From the NCBI GenBank assembly GCA_944364615.1, contig CALVWF010000001.1:129840-193839 (forward strand): a stretch of DNA of 64,000 nucleotides. The letters are read 5' to 3'. Each line of letters opens with the position of its first letter. Position 1 is the first letter of the stretch. Made by a program: the position numbers and the translations under genes. Below the pieces are notes generated by a model, which searched no databases, was not told the DNA's origin, and saw only the letters and a program-made list of their open reading frames with translations. Shown here one piece after another: positions 45,369-53,664 of this stretch. Source of the stretch: an uncultured Clostridia bacterium (GTDB lineage: Bacteria > Bacillota > Clostridia > Christensenellales > CAG-314).

Positions 45369-46400
45369 TTATTTAGACACACGAATACGTGGATCAATAA
45401 ATCCGTAAGCAAGGTCAACTACAAGGTTGCCTGCCAAAGCAATGAAGATGTAGAACATCTGCAGTGCAAGAACTACTTCGTTGTCGGAATTTCGCAATGC
45501 TGTAAAATACACCTTGCCGATACCGTTGTAGGCGAAAATGTTTTCAATCATGATTGAGCCTGAGAAAATGCTCAAGAACCAACCGATTACCAGTGTTACA
45601 ATGGGAATCAAGGCATTACGCCAAGCATGGCTGTAAATAACCACCGATTCCTTGACACCTTTAGCACGTGCTGTGCGGATGCAGTCAAGAGACAACGCTT
45701 CAATCATGGAAGCACGGACATATCTTGTCATACCGCCCAACGAACAGAATGTCATTACAATCAAAGGCAATGCCATGCAGTACATTCTGTCCAGAAAAGC
45801 ACGAAATCCCGTAAAGTTATTACCAGGTGTTTCCATACCCGAAACGGGGAAAATCCCCAACACTACCGCAAACAGCCATATGAACAGTATCGCAACAATG
45901 AATACAGGCATACTGTAACCGACAATTGTTCCTATCTGCACTACAACGTCACGCCTAGAACCACGCTTTACAGCACAGAAGATGCCCAAAGGAATTGTAA
46001 TTCCCAAAGCAAGAACTGTTGCAAATATGTTCATGAAAATTGTGTTTTTCATTGGTTCCTTGATTAAGTCAGCAACAGGTCTGCCATTATCTATCGAACT
46101 TCCCAGATTGCCCTGCAACATTCCGTTTAAGGCACCCACACTACCGTCGACTGCTGTGTAAGGATAAAGTCCCAACCAACGAAAATAGCGTTGAAAAAGA
46201 TTACCATCTAGCCCATACGTACGCTGCCAATACAAATATCTTTCTTCATATTTGAGATTTTTATTTGCGGCTACTTCAGCACGAGCCTGTGCTGCTGCCT
46301 TGTCGTTAGGTATCATGTTGTATATTGCGAAAACCAAAAACGACAATATAATAAACACTAGTAGTATATACAATATACGCTTTATTATATATCTAGCCAT
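45369..46400 (-). CDS. oppB: OppB-type permease
   Basis: 343 residues, first permease half of the importer. MARYIIKRILYILLVFIILS start, an outside loop with RYFRWLG, and the EAA motif ARAKGVKESVVIYSHAWRNALIPIV are canonical for OppB/DppB. The outside loop between TM1 and TM2 is somewhat enlarged but has no propeller. GGAGG precedes the start. Confidence 0.95.
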   Translation of the reverse strand: MARYIIKRILYILLVFIILSFLVFAIYNMIPNDKAAAQARAEVAANKNLKYEERYLYWQRTYGLDGNLFQRYFRWLGLYPYTAVDGSVGALNGMLQGNLGSSIDNGRPVADLIKEPMKNTIFMNIFATVLALGITIPLGIFCAVKRGSRRDVVVQIGTIVGYSMPVFIVAILFIWLFAVVLGIFPVSGMETPGNNFTGFRAFLDRMYCMALPLIVMTFCSLGGMTRYVRASMIEALSLDCIRTARAKGVKESVVIYSHAWRNALIPIVTLVIGWFLSIFSGSIMIENIFAYNGIGKVYFTALRNSDNEVVLALQMFYIFIALAGNLVVDLAYGFIDPRIRVSK

Positions 46401-46431
46401 ACTGTCCTCCGTTTTAAATCAGCTTATTTAC

Positions 46432-46513
46432 GCACAGCGAGATACAAATTGTCTTATTTTGTAACTTGCTGTGCGCAAACAGTAGGGACAACGCCATAAG
46501 GTGTCGCCCCTAC
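46432..46513 (-). promoter_or_regulatory. Two hairpins between oppA and oppB
   Basis: GCACAGC (46432-46438) pairs with GCTGTGC (46468-46474), and GTAGGG...CCCTAC (46482-46513) forms a second stem with wobble pairs. Neither has a T-run. Such structures after oppA commonly protect its mRNA and reduce read-through into the membrane genes; that role is inferred here. Confidence 0.5.
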
Positions 46514-46528
46514 CTTTAACACACTTAA

Positions 46529-48766
46529 TTACTTGGAATAATTAGAGAAGAAGTCTGCTTCGTCCATGAGCATGTTCATGTTGTAGCCCTGTGCATACAA
46601 GTCAGGATTGATTGTCCAGTTGAACGAGTAGTCGTAAATAGAACTTGTAAATCCTGTTGCAAAGTTTACAGCGCCGCAACGAGCTGTTCCATTGAAACCA
46701 CTTTCTGCCATCTGGTAATAGTCACCGTACAATGCTGTGATGAATTCACCTGATTTGTAAGTGATGTACATACCGATGTCGGATGTTGCAGTCTTAGAAG
46801 TTTGCCATGCTGTAATCAGCAGGTCTGTAACTTCGTTAGGTTGTGTACCTGTCCAGTTGATTACCAATGGCATGTAGTATTCGCCATTGATCTTGACTGT
46901 CTTGTACTTGTTGTCTGTGGAAGCAAAATTCAAGTTGTCGTAGGACAATTCGTAGCCGCTCAATTTCTTGTAACGTACAGCGTCCTTGGATGCATCGAAT
47001 TCTTTGCCTTCGCCGTTGTAAATCCAGCCGCCCTCTTCAAGAACCTTGATTGCACTTTCTGCACTGAGGTTGTAAGTACTCAACTTGATTTCATCCTTTA
47101 CAGCCTGATACTGTGCAGATCCTGTATAGTAAGGTCCGTGAACGACAGCACCGTGTCCGCCTGTAAAGTCTGTAGCAAACTTTTCACGGTTAATTGTGTA
47201 AATAACAGCTTGTCTTACTTCCTTGAACATTGTAGGTCCGAAGTCGGAAACGAATGCCAACTTACCGTAACCTGCACGGTCATAGTGAGTTTCTGCAAAT
47301 TTAGCATCTGCGCCCTTTGTCAAAGCAAGTGCAGCTTCTGTATCTGTAGCACCTGTTACACCTGCAAGAATATCAATTTCACCTTGTTTCAGCTGATCCA
47401 ACTGCGTTTCAGAAACAATCTTGTTGTATGTGATTGTCTGGATAGCTGCACTACCACGGTGGTCACCTGTATAGTATTCGTTCTTAGTAAGAGTTGCTGT
47501 CTTAGTGCTTGCATCATACTTAGAAACTACATATGGACCTGAATACGGAATTGCCGAAGCGTCAGTGTTGTTTATGTTGCTCTTGATTACTTCAGCCATT
47601 GCGTAAGTCTTGATTCCGTCCTTTTCGCTGCTTGCATAAAACGGTTCTGTGATATAGCATCCATTACCATCGTCCTTAATGTCCGCACCCTTAAAGTACA
47701 TATCCATATGAACGGGTGAGAAACTTGCATATGTGTCTACGTAGTAATAGTTTGCGTAATCTTTAGAAATAGTAACAGAGAATTCAGTGTCGCTAAGCAA
47801 TCTGATACCAGAGAATACCGCACTTGCTCCGCCTGTAACGTTTGCATTGAATTCTTCGTAACCCACATAGTACATACCTGAGGATGCACTACCGCCGGCA
47901 GCCTCCATAACCTTTGTACTATATGCCAATACGGAAGCAACGTAGTTTTTAGCAGTGATTGCAGAACCGTCACTGAACTTCAATCCTGAATTTATGGTAA
48001 GTTTGTATGTGATATTACCTTCAGCGTCGGTTGAAGTTTCTGGAGCCTTAGCAAGTACAGCTGCTGATTTGAGTTGATACTGCTTACCTGCGACTTCATT
48101 GGTGATTGTAGATCCGTCAGCAAAGTGGAATGCACCGTTCATATCAGTGAAAAGTGTACTGTAACCACTTGTCAACTCTTGTACAGCAAGGTCAGCTGCA
48201 CCAGGAGCAGCCTTACCGAAACTTGAGTTACGGAAAGAACCGGACAAGTCTGTGATGTCGCCCATGTTTACAACGCCTGCGGAGTCTTTAGTTGTAGCAC
48301 CTACAATAGCCGTAGATGGTGTCCAGTAAGGAGTTGTTACAAGCCCTTCAATTTCCTTGTTGTAAACATCGTAGTAAATATTTGAATACAAGGGAACTTC
48401 GGGAACAAGCATATTCCATCTCTGGATGTACAGCTTCCACCATTCGTTGTAGACGTCTTCCTTGGTTTCATACTCTTCACTACCTTCAGGTACGGTAGTG
48501 TTGTAAACCATTGCCATGGACAGGAAGTCCATACCAAGTTCGTACTTAACTCCGTCAACGGTAGCGTAGGCTAAACCCTGAGCGTCTTCTTCGACCATAT
48601 CAATAGTAACCTTGGAGCCTATCATATCGTAGACCGATGTATAGTCTGTTCTCTCCACAACGTCGTTGAGATCAACTTGTCCAGCAGGATTACATGCTGT
48701 GAGAACGAATGGCACAGCCATGATGAGAACAAGCAACATCGCAACGAGCAACTTTACTTTCTTCAT
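46529..48766 (-). CDS. oppA: Oligopeptide-binding lipoprotein OppA
   Basis: 745-residue extracellular substrate-binding protein of SBP family 5. A signal peptide with lipobox VLTAC (Cys about residue 24) is followed by family-5 features such as DGSAITAKNYVASVLAY, PYSGPYVVSKYD, QLDQLKQGEIDIL and FKEVRQAVIYTINREKF. It is longer than the usual 540-600, with additions mainly in the first 200 residues. The start at 48766 has GGAGG upstream; a longer in-frame ATG at 48877 overlaps the candidate promoter. First gene of oppABCDF. Confidence 0.93.
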   Translation of the reverse strand: MKKVKLLVAMLLVLIMAVPFVLTACNPAGQVDLNDVVERTDYTSVYDMIGSKVTIDMVEEDAQGLAYATVDGVKYELGMDFLSMAMVYNTTVPEGSEEYETKEDVYNEWWKLYIQRWNMLVPEVPLYSNIYYDVYNKEIEGLVTTPYWTPSTAIVGATTKDSAGVVNMGDITDLSGSFRNSSFGKAAPGAADLAVQELTSGYSTLFTDMNGAFHFADGSTITNEVAGKQYQLKSAAVLAKAPETSTDAEGNITYKLTINSGLKFSDGSAITAKNYVASVLAYSTKVMEAAGGSASSGMYYVGYEEFNANVTGGASAVFSGIRLLSDTEFSVTISKDYANYYYVDTYASFSPVHMDMYFKGADIKDDGNGCYITEPFYASSEKDGIKTYAMAEVIKSNINNTDASAIPYSGPYVVSKYDASTKTATLTKNEYYTGDHRGSAAIQTITYNKIVSETQLDQLKQGEIDILAGVTGATDTEAALALTKGADAKFAETHYDRAGYGKLAFVSDFGPTMFKEVRQAVIYTINREKFATDFTGGHGAVVHGPYYTGSAQYQAVKDEIKLSTYNLSAESAIKVLEEGGWIYNGEGKEFDASKDAVRYKKLSGYELSYDNLNFASTDNKYKTVKINGEYYMPLVINWTGTQPNEVTDLLITAWQTSKTATSDIGMYITYKSGEFITALYGDYYQMAESGFNGTARCGAVNFATGFTSSIYDYSFNWTINPDLYAQGYNMNMLMDEADFFSNYSK

Positions 48767-48843
48767 ATTCGTTACCTCCATAAATTTTCGAAATAGTATA
48801 GTAAACGCTAATGCGTGTACTAGCAGGTGGATGGGCTTTTCGT

Positions 48844-48871
48844 AGTATAACAAAAAAAACCCAGAAAACAA
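48844..48871 (-). promoter_or_regulatory. Candidate promoter of the opp operon
   Basis: Minus strand TTGTTT (48871-48866), 16-bp spacer, TATACT (48849-48844) with an extended TG. It leaves a leader of about 75 nt before oppA. Confidence 0.45.
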
Positions 48872-49448
48872 CCTCACTGACTTGTCAAACCGAAAAAAAA
48901 GGATGGCGAAGCGTAAACAGAGTTGATTCTGAGTTACCCAAAAAACTTGTTATTAAGTTTCAGTCTAATCGCTTCAACACCGAGAATACTTGTTAAATTG
49001 CACAATCTTGTTAAACTGCACAATAATTTAACAAACCCCATTGACTCTCTTCGTTGTTAATGTTGAAATATTACCACAATTTAAACCAATACGCAAGTGT
49101 TTTTCACCTGATTTTCAGTTTTTTTTGCTTTTCTATCAATTTTTTTTATAAAAACCACATTTTTATGTCCGTTGTTTGCTATAAAAAGGCGATGTTTTCC
49201 GCTTTACGGGCGAAATACTTGTCACAAATCACTAAATTTTACGGCAGTTTTACAAAACAGGACATATAATTGCAAAATTCCCGCACCGATTACCGTAAAC
49301 TGTTTACCCATTATATGCGACAAAAATACGAATGTTACGATTGTTCGACAAAAAAAACACTTTTGGGCGACAATAATTACACATCGTGACAGTGCCCCTG
49401 CCATTGAAGACCACTGTTTCAACAGGTGTGCCGTAAAAACTCCATTAA
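48872..49448. other. Non-coding AT-rich gap between oppA and proS
   Basis: About 575 bp without a credible gene. It contains the tandem 18-bp repeat at 48989 and long A/T runs. A second possible -10 (TATAAT, 49314-49309) lacks a good -35 box. Confidence 0.5.
48989..49024. repeat. Tandem 18-bp direct repeat upstream of oppA
   Basis: CTTGTTAAATTGCACAAT (48989-49006) is followed at once by CTTGTTAAACTGCACAAT (49007-49024), one mismatch. Each unit contains TTGT-N8-ACAA. The array lies about 120 bp upstream of the candidate -35 box, as operator pairs can. Confidence 0.6.
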
Positions 49449-49480
49449 AAAAGGCAAGGACGACTATCCTTGCCTTTTAA
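49447..49480 (-). terminator. Terminator after proS
   Basis: AAAAGGCAAGGA-CGACTA-TCCTTGCCTTTT (49449-49478): perfect stem, with a T-run on the minus strand. Confidence 0.85.
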
Positions 49481-49494
49481 TGCAATTTTTGTAA

Positions 49495-50937
49495 TCAATA
49501 AGCGCGTGCAATGATTGCTACACGAAGTTTGTCGCTCTTTTTACCGCAGATACCGCAGACGTCGTCGAAAGGTTGTTCGTCCAGCATTACTCTGACCGTT
49601 GCCTGCAATTTCTCCTTGACGAGAGCCTCGCATTCGGCGTCCTGATCCCACATGATTTTTGCAAAACACTTGTCATTCAAAGCCTGTTCCAATTCCTTCA
49701 TATTGTGCACGTTGCGCACATGGGAATCGCGGAAGTTGAGAGCCTTTTCGTACATTGCCTTCTGAATGTCTTTAAGCAATTGTTCAACAACCGACCTGCA
49801 GTTCTGAAGTTCTATCGTGCTCTTTTCGAGGTTGTCACGGCGAACAACGGTAACTACCCCTTGCTCTAAATCTCTGGGACCGACTTCCAGACGAACGGGA
49901 ACGCCCTTCATTTCCCACTGATTGAATTTCCAACCGGGAGAGTTGTCGGAGAAGTCCGCCTGAGCGCGAATACCGCAAGCGATCAAAGCGTCGGTAATCT
50001 CCTGCGCCTTTTCTTTAACGCCTTCCTTGTGAGCGGCAACGGGTACGACAATTACCTGAACGGGGGCGACAACGGGAGGCAACACCAATCCGCGCTGATC
50101 TCCGTGAGCCATTATAAGCGCTCCTATAAGACGGGTGGATACGCCCCAACTTGTCTGCCATACGTATTTGTGAGTGCCGTCCTTGTCAAGGAACTGTATG
50201 TCGTAAGCACGGCTGAACTTCTGTCCGAAGTGATGCGACGTGCCCGCCTGCAGACTCTTGCCGTCCAGCATCATTGCTTCCATTCCGAATGTTGCTTCCG
50301 CGCCGGCAAACTTTTCCTTTTCGCTTTTTTGTCCGACGAACGTAGGCATTGCAAGCACGTCACGGGCAAAGTCACGGTACAGATACAGCATGTCCATTGT
50401 TTCTTTCAGAGATTCTTCGCGTGTGGCATGTATCGTGTGTCCTTCCTGCCACAGAAATTCGCTTGTGCGAAGGAAGGGGCGCGTGGTCTTTTCCCAACGC
50501 ACAACGTTTGCCCATTGATTGAGTTTCAACGGAAGATCACGGTAACTGTTTATCCACTTGGAATACATCGTGCAGAATATTGTTTCGCTTGTAGGACGGA
50601 TGACATAAGGTTCGGAAAGTTTTTCACCGCCGGCAACGGTCACCATTGCCACTTCCGGAGCAAAACCTTCAACGTGTTCCGCTTCTTTTTGTAACAGACT
50701 TTGCGGAATAAGCAATGGGAAATAAGCGTTCTGATGTCCTGTCGCCTTAAATCTCATATCCAGTTGTTTCTGAATGTTTTCCCATATAGCATAGCCGTAG
50801 GGACGAATTACCATCGTACCCTTTATAGGACCGTAATCGACAAGTTCGGTTTTAATGACAACGTCGGTATACCACTGAGGAAAGTCCTCGTTGAAATCGG
50901 CTATTTCCTTGACGAATTGTTTTTGTTTTTCTGCCAT
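49495..50937 (-). CDS. proS: Prolyl-tRNA synthetase (archaeal/eukaryal-like, short form)
   Basis: 480 residues without the bacterial editing insertion, the ProS type found in many Firmicutes, archaea and eukaryotes. Class II motifs: GTMVIRPYGYAIWENIQ, RPTSETIF, RWEKTTRPFLRTSEFLWQEGHT, and motif 3 with GVSTRLIGALIMAHGD. The anticodon-binding domain and a C-terminal zinc-type domain (CGICGKKSDKLRVAIIARAY) ending in Tyr complete it. AAGGAG precedes the start. Monocistronic, from its own promoter to its own terminator. Confidence 0.96.
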   Translation of the reverse strand: MAEKQKQFVKEIADFNEDFPQWYTDVVIKTELVDYGPIKGTMVIRPYGYAIWENIQKQLDMRFKATGHQNAYFPLLIPQSLLQKEAEHVEGFAPEVAMVTVAGGEKLSEPYVIRPTSETIFCTMYSKWINSYRDLPLKLNQWANVVRWEKTTRPFLRTSEFLWQEGHTIHATREESLKETMDMLYLYRDFARDVLAMPTFVGQKSEKEKFAGAEATFGMEAMMLDGKSLQAGTSHHFGQKFSRAYDIQFLDKDGTHKYVWQTSWGVSTRLIGALIMAHGDQRGLVLPPVVAPVQVIVVPVAAHKEGVKEKAQEITDALIACGIRAQADFSDNSPGWKFNQWEMKGVPVRLEVGPRDLEQGVVTVVRRDNLEKSTIELQNCRSVVEQLLKDIQKAMYEKALNFRDSHVRNVHNMKELEQALNDKCFAKIMWDQDAECEALVKEKLQATVRVMLDEQPFDDVCGICGKKSDKLRVAIIARAY

Positions 50938-50984
50938 TTTATTTCTCCTTGACAGAGGTCGTTTTTCCTCTTTTTATCACGCAT

Positions 50985-51013
50985 ATTATATATTACCTTT
51001 TGCTATTTGTCAA
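50985..51013 (-). promoter_or_regulatory. Consensus promoter of proS
   Basis: Minus strand TTGACA (51013-51008), 17-bp spacer, TATAAT (50990-50985): a perfect match. The leader is only about 40 nt, too short for a T-box. Confidence 0.88.
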
Positions 51014-51056
51014 AAGTCTGACCGCAATTAAACGCCCGAAGAACAACAAATAAGAA

Positions 51057-51087
51057 ATAAGAGCGACAGATAGAACTGTCGCTCTTG
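51057..51087 (-). terminator. Terminator of the B12-riboswitch operon
   Basis: AAGAGCGACAG-ATAGAA-CTGTCGCTCTT (51059-51086): perfect 11-bp stem followed on the minus strand by ATTTCTTATTTG. Confidence 0.75.
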
Positions 51088-51136
51088 CAAAGAAAAGTAA
51101 GATGAATGTACGTTGATGAAAAACAGTTTACTTTTC

Positions 51137-51721
51137 TTATATTGTCAGTTTACGTTTTATAGATCTGAAGACTTTTTCCAAAGGCAGAAAAGCGCAGGAA
51201 AACAAAATGCAGTTACAGCACATATGGATTACGAAAAACACCAGTCCTCTCGCGTACAGCACGGTAAACCTGTACCAGAACTCTTCCGTTACCAGCCAAA
51301 AACCTTTGCTGCTTGAATAACCGAGAAGAGTGTCGACTATGCTGGTCTGAACGCCGAACAGAAATGTTATAAACACCGCACTTACCGTCAGCACAAACAC
51401 TTTCAGAGAGTTGCGTTTAAAAGGAACTTTGCCCAGCAGTCCGAACAGCAACGCAACACAAGGCCAATGGATGAAATATTCGATTACCCATGTGTTGAAT
51501 CCCCACAGAAAAGTCTCGATGATGACAAATATCACCGTTGCCGGCAACGCATAAGCCAACCCCCACACTGCGGCAAACAGTGCAATCAGCAATGTCACCA
51601 CTTCCACGTTGGGAATTGCCATCAGCGCAAACTTTCCGCCGGACAGCATTGCAGTAAACATTGCCACCACTGCGACGTAAAGTGCCGAATTCGCTATTTT
51701 GTTGTGTCGTGCACCTTCCAT
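51137..51721 (-). CDS. ECF-transporter S component, probably for cobalamin or a precursor
   Basis: 194 residues with about six hydrophobic helices, the size and shape of an ECF substrate-binding (S) subunit. The region SALYVAVVAMFTAMLSGGKFALMAIPNVEVVTLLIALFA resembles S components, where an Ala-rich TM1 contacts the EcfT subunit. It is the second gene behind a cobalamin riboswitch, so vitamin B12 or a corrinoid is the likely cargo, as for the CbrT/CblT groups. No EcfA/A'/T genes are in the window; a shared module elsewhere is presumed. The start at 51721 has AAAGG upstream; the longer frame to 51802 overlaps the preceding gene. Confidence 0.75.
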   Translation of the reverse strand: MEGARHNKIANSALYVAVVAMFTAMLSGGKFALMAIPNVEVVTLLIALFAAVWGLAYALPATVIFVIIETFLWGFNTWVIEYFIHWPCVALLFGLLGKVPFKRNSLKVFVLTVSAVFITFLFGVQTSIVDTLLGYSSSKGFWLVTEEFWYRFTVLYARGLVFFVIHMCCNCILFSCAFLPLEKVFRSIKRKLTI

Positions 51722-51768
51722 AAGTTTACCTTTGTCTTTAATCGGTTTGACTTTGACTTGACGCAGAA

Positions 51769-52602
51769 TCAATACTTGATAAGTCCCACGTAAATTACGC
51801 ATTGACTTTCCAAAGACATCTCGCCCGTTCCTACTCCGCTGCTTGTAAGTTGGATTCCGCCTACCATTATAGACTGAGCGTATGCGGAAGTGTCGGCGTC
51901 TTTTGCTACCGAAGTATAGAAATACAGATACGTGCTTGTAGCGTCATCGTTTTTGATGTTGCCGATTTCATTTACATAAGCGCCGTATTGACCCGTACCC
52001 GCAACAAGATGCATTGATTCGTTTGTGTTCAGGTATTCGAGCATTGTGATTACCGTCTGGTTTTCCAACTTTGCAAGTTCCACTGCGTAAACAGTGCAAG
52101 GCTTGTCGTCGGGTTCGTAAATTACAAGATAAGCGTAACCCTCCTGCAATTCGGGCAATGTTACATTGACATCACTTTCCACTTCTGTCTTCACGACAGT
52201 ATTGGCAGCCATTTTTACCGCTTCGAGCAAAGCGTTGGAAGAAAGCGTTGCGCCCGTAACGACTCCGTTGCCCGTAGCGGCTTCGAGTGCAACTACTTCT
52301 TCGAGAGTCATTCCGGCATAGGAAGCAACGGCGGTTTCCGCTCCTGCCTGCCACTTGTCAGTCCAGTCGGATGTGCAATATACGTTGTCGTCGGCAAGTA
52401 TTACTTCTGTAATCTTGTGCGATTCCGTTTCGTACTTCAACGCAACCTTGATGGTAACGTCTCCGCCTCTGATTGTGGTTGTATAGGTAACTTCTTCGGT
52501 AGTTGCTTCAGGCTCTGCAGGGTTGCACGCAACTAAAAGAGTTGCCATTGCAAAGAGAGCGACTGCAAGTATCAGTGCTAAAATTTTGCTTGTTTTTTTC
52601 AT
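51769..52602 (-). CDS. B12-operon lipoprotein: FMN-bind domain plus transcobalamin-like domain
   Basis: 277 residues. Lipobox LLVAC (Cys about residue 26) anchors it outside the cell. Residues about 36-134 form an FMN-bind-type domain with TTTIRGGDVTIKVAL, QAGAETAVASY and the flavinylation-like motif VTGATLSS (Thr about 119). The family motif is S/T-G-A-T-x-S/T, and the Thr would receive FMN from an ApbE transferase, which is not in the window. Residues about 150-277 (TVITMLEYLN, GQYGAYVNEIGNI, a TYLYFYT strand, a final CVIYVGL strand) resemble the DUF4430/transcobalamin C-terminal domain that covers cobalamin. The start at 52602 has AAGGAG upstream. Confidence 0.78.
   Translation of the reverse strand: MKKTSKILALILAVALFAMATLLVACNPAEPEATTEEVTYTTTIRGGDVTIKVALKYETESHKITEVILADDNVYCTSDWTDKWQAGAETAVASYAGMTLEEVVALEAATGNGVVTGATLSSNALLEAVKMAANTVVKTEVESDVNVTLPELQEGYAYLVIYEPDDKPCTVYAVELAKLENQTVITMLEYLNTNESMHLVAGTGQYGAYVNEIGNIKNDDATSTYLYFYTSVAKDADTSAYAQSIMVGGIQLTSSGVGTGEMSLESQCVIYVGLIKY
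52208..52506. repeat. 299-bp FMN-domain repeat, copy A
   Basis: Codes the FMN-bind unit of the B12-operon lipoprotein. It is near-identical, base for base over long stretches, to 62819-63117 and closely similar to 63152-63450 in the giant lipoprotein gene. Confidence 0.85.
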
Positions 52603-52639
52603 GATTTTCTCCTTATATATAAATATTTTAAGGCAAAAT

Positions 52640-52670
52640 AAAACCGTGTCGTCCTTTGGAGCGACACGGC
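52640..52670 (-). terminator. Attenuator terminator of the cobalamin riboswitch
   Basis: Stem CCGTGTCG / CGACACGG (52644-52651 with 52662-52669) followed on the minus strand by TTTTATTTT, placed between the aptamer and the lipoprotein start. This implies control by transcription termination when the ligand is bound. Confidence 0.8.
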
Positions 52671-52689
52671 ATTGTGAACAACACTGAAA

Positions 52690-52925
52690 GCAATTCAATA
52701 GTTGAAGACAGTCATGCCCTTGCACCGAGGACGTAACAGACTGAACCTTCAAGGCAGGTATCCGGACTTGTTGTGAGGACTGAAACAGCCGTTCTTTCCT
52801 TCCCGATAAACTCAGTGAAAAGAACACACGTCGCAAAGGACGCAACTTACCGTAGCGGGACTGTCAATGAATTGCACATTGTTCCCTTTTGATGTCGTGT
52901 AAACGACAACCCTGAAAGTCTCTAT
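52690..52925 (-). ncRNA. Cobalamin riboswitch
   Basis: Minus-strand RNA carries the class signatures in order: AAAAGGGAACAATGTG (about 52891-52875), CAGTCCCGCTACGG (about 52864-52851) and the B12-box-like CAAGTCCGGATACCTGCC (about 52770-52753). It lies between a strong promoter and an intrinsic terminator, upstream of the FMN/transcobalamin-like lipoprotein and the S component. Adenosyl- or other cobalamin binding should turn the operon off. Confidence 0.92.
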
Positions 52926-52937
52926 TAAGTTGCTTAC

Positions 52938-52966
52938 ATTATACACCGTAATAAATACAAAATCAA
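52938..52966 (-). promoter_or_regulatory. Promoter of the B12-riboswitch operon
   Basis: Minus strand TTGATT (52966-52961), 17-bp spacer, TATAAT (52943-52938), just upstream of the aptamer. Confidence 0.8.
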
Positions 52967-53004
52967 CATTCGATGTGTAAAATTAGTGTAAATATTGGTA
53001 CACG

Positions 53005-53652
53005 TCAGCCAAGTTTTTCCACATTCTCACTGCTTCCGAGTACAATGATGTGGTCGTCTTTGGCAAATACGTAATCGGGAGAAATAAGCGGGACAAACTT
53101 TTCTTCGGTGCGCAGAGCAATTACGTTGAGCTGGTAATTGAATCGGATGTTCAACTGCATTATAGACTTGCCCACCCATTTTGCGGGACAGCGCATTTCT
53201 ATCAGATCGTAGCCTGAGGACAGCTCTATACGGTCAAACACGTTGCTGGAACTTTCCACCAGCGCGATTTTTTCCGCAATTTCCTTTTCGGAATAGATTA
53301 TCTTGTCTGCGCCGTTGTTGAGCAGGAATTTGGCCTGAATATCTTCCTCCGCCTTGCTGTAAACTTTTTTCGCTCCCAGTTCCTTTAAGAGGTTGGTGAT
53401 TTGCAAACTGTTCTGGAAGTTGTTGCCCATACACACGAAACAGGCGTCGAAAGAAGGAATATCAAACGATCTCAGCACCTGTTCGTCACAGCAGTTGCCT
53501 ATCTTGGCACTCGTAACGTAAGGAAGCATTTTTTCCACGCAGTCTTCGTCCGAGTCGGCAATCATAATGTCGCACTTGCGTTTGGCAAGGGCCTTGCAGA
53601 GGTGGGTTCCGAAAGAACCCATACCTATAATTAAAAAAGATTTAACCGCCAT
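53005..53652 (-). CDS. ktrA: KtrA/TrkA-type potassium channel regulator (RCK)
   Basis: 215 residues, cytoplasmic gating ring of a Ktr potassium transporter. An RCK-N Rossmann domain (FLIIGMGSFGTHLCKAL, acidic end ADSDED, NCCDE, VCMGNNFQNSLQITNLLKELGAKKVYSKA) binds nucleotide; an RCK-C domain follows (about residues 135-215, DLIEMRCPAKWVGKSI). It starts 12 bp after the ktrB stop. Confidence 0.93.
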   Translation of the reverse strand: MAVKSFLIIGMGSFGTHLCKALAKRKCDIMIADSDEDCVEKMLPYVTSAKIGNCCDEQVLRSFDIPSFDACFVCMGNNFQNSLQITNLLKELGAKKVYSKAEEDIQAKFLLNNGADKIIYSEKEIAEKIALVESSSNVFDRIELSSGYDLIEMRCPAKWVGKSIMQLNIRFNYQLNVIALRTEEKFVPLISPDYVFAKDDHIIVLGSSENVEKLG

Positions 53653-53664
53653 AATTAAACACTC

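Noticed and set aside
48989..49024. CRISPR-like repeat
   Set aside because: Only two abutting 18-bp units with no spacers and no cas genes anywhere in the window.
50938..51013. T-box riboswitch before proS
   Set aside because: The consensus promoter leaves only about 40 nt of leader, too short for a T-box, and no T-box sequence is present.
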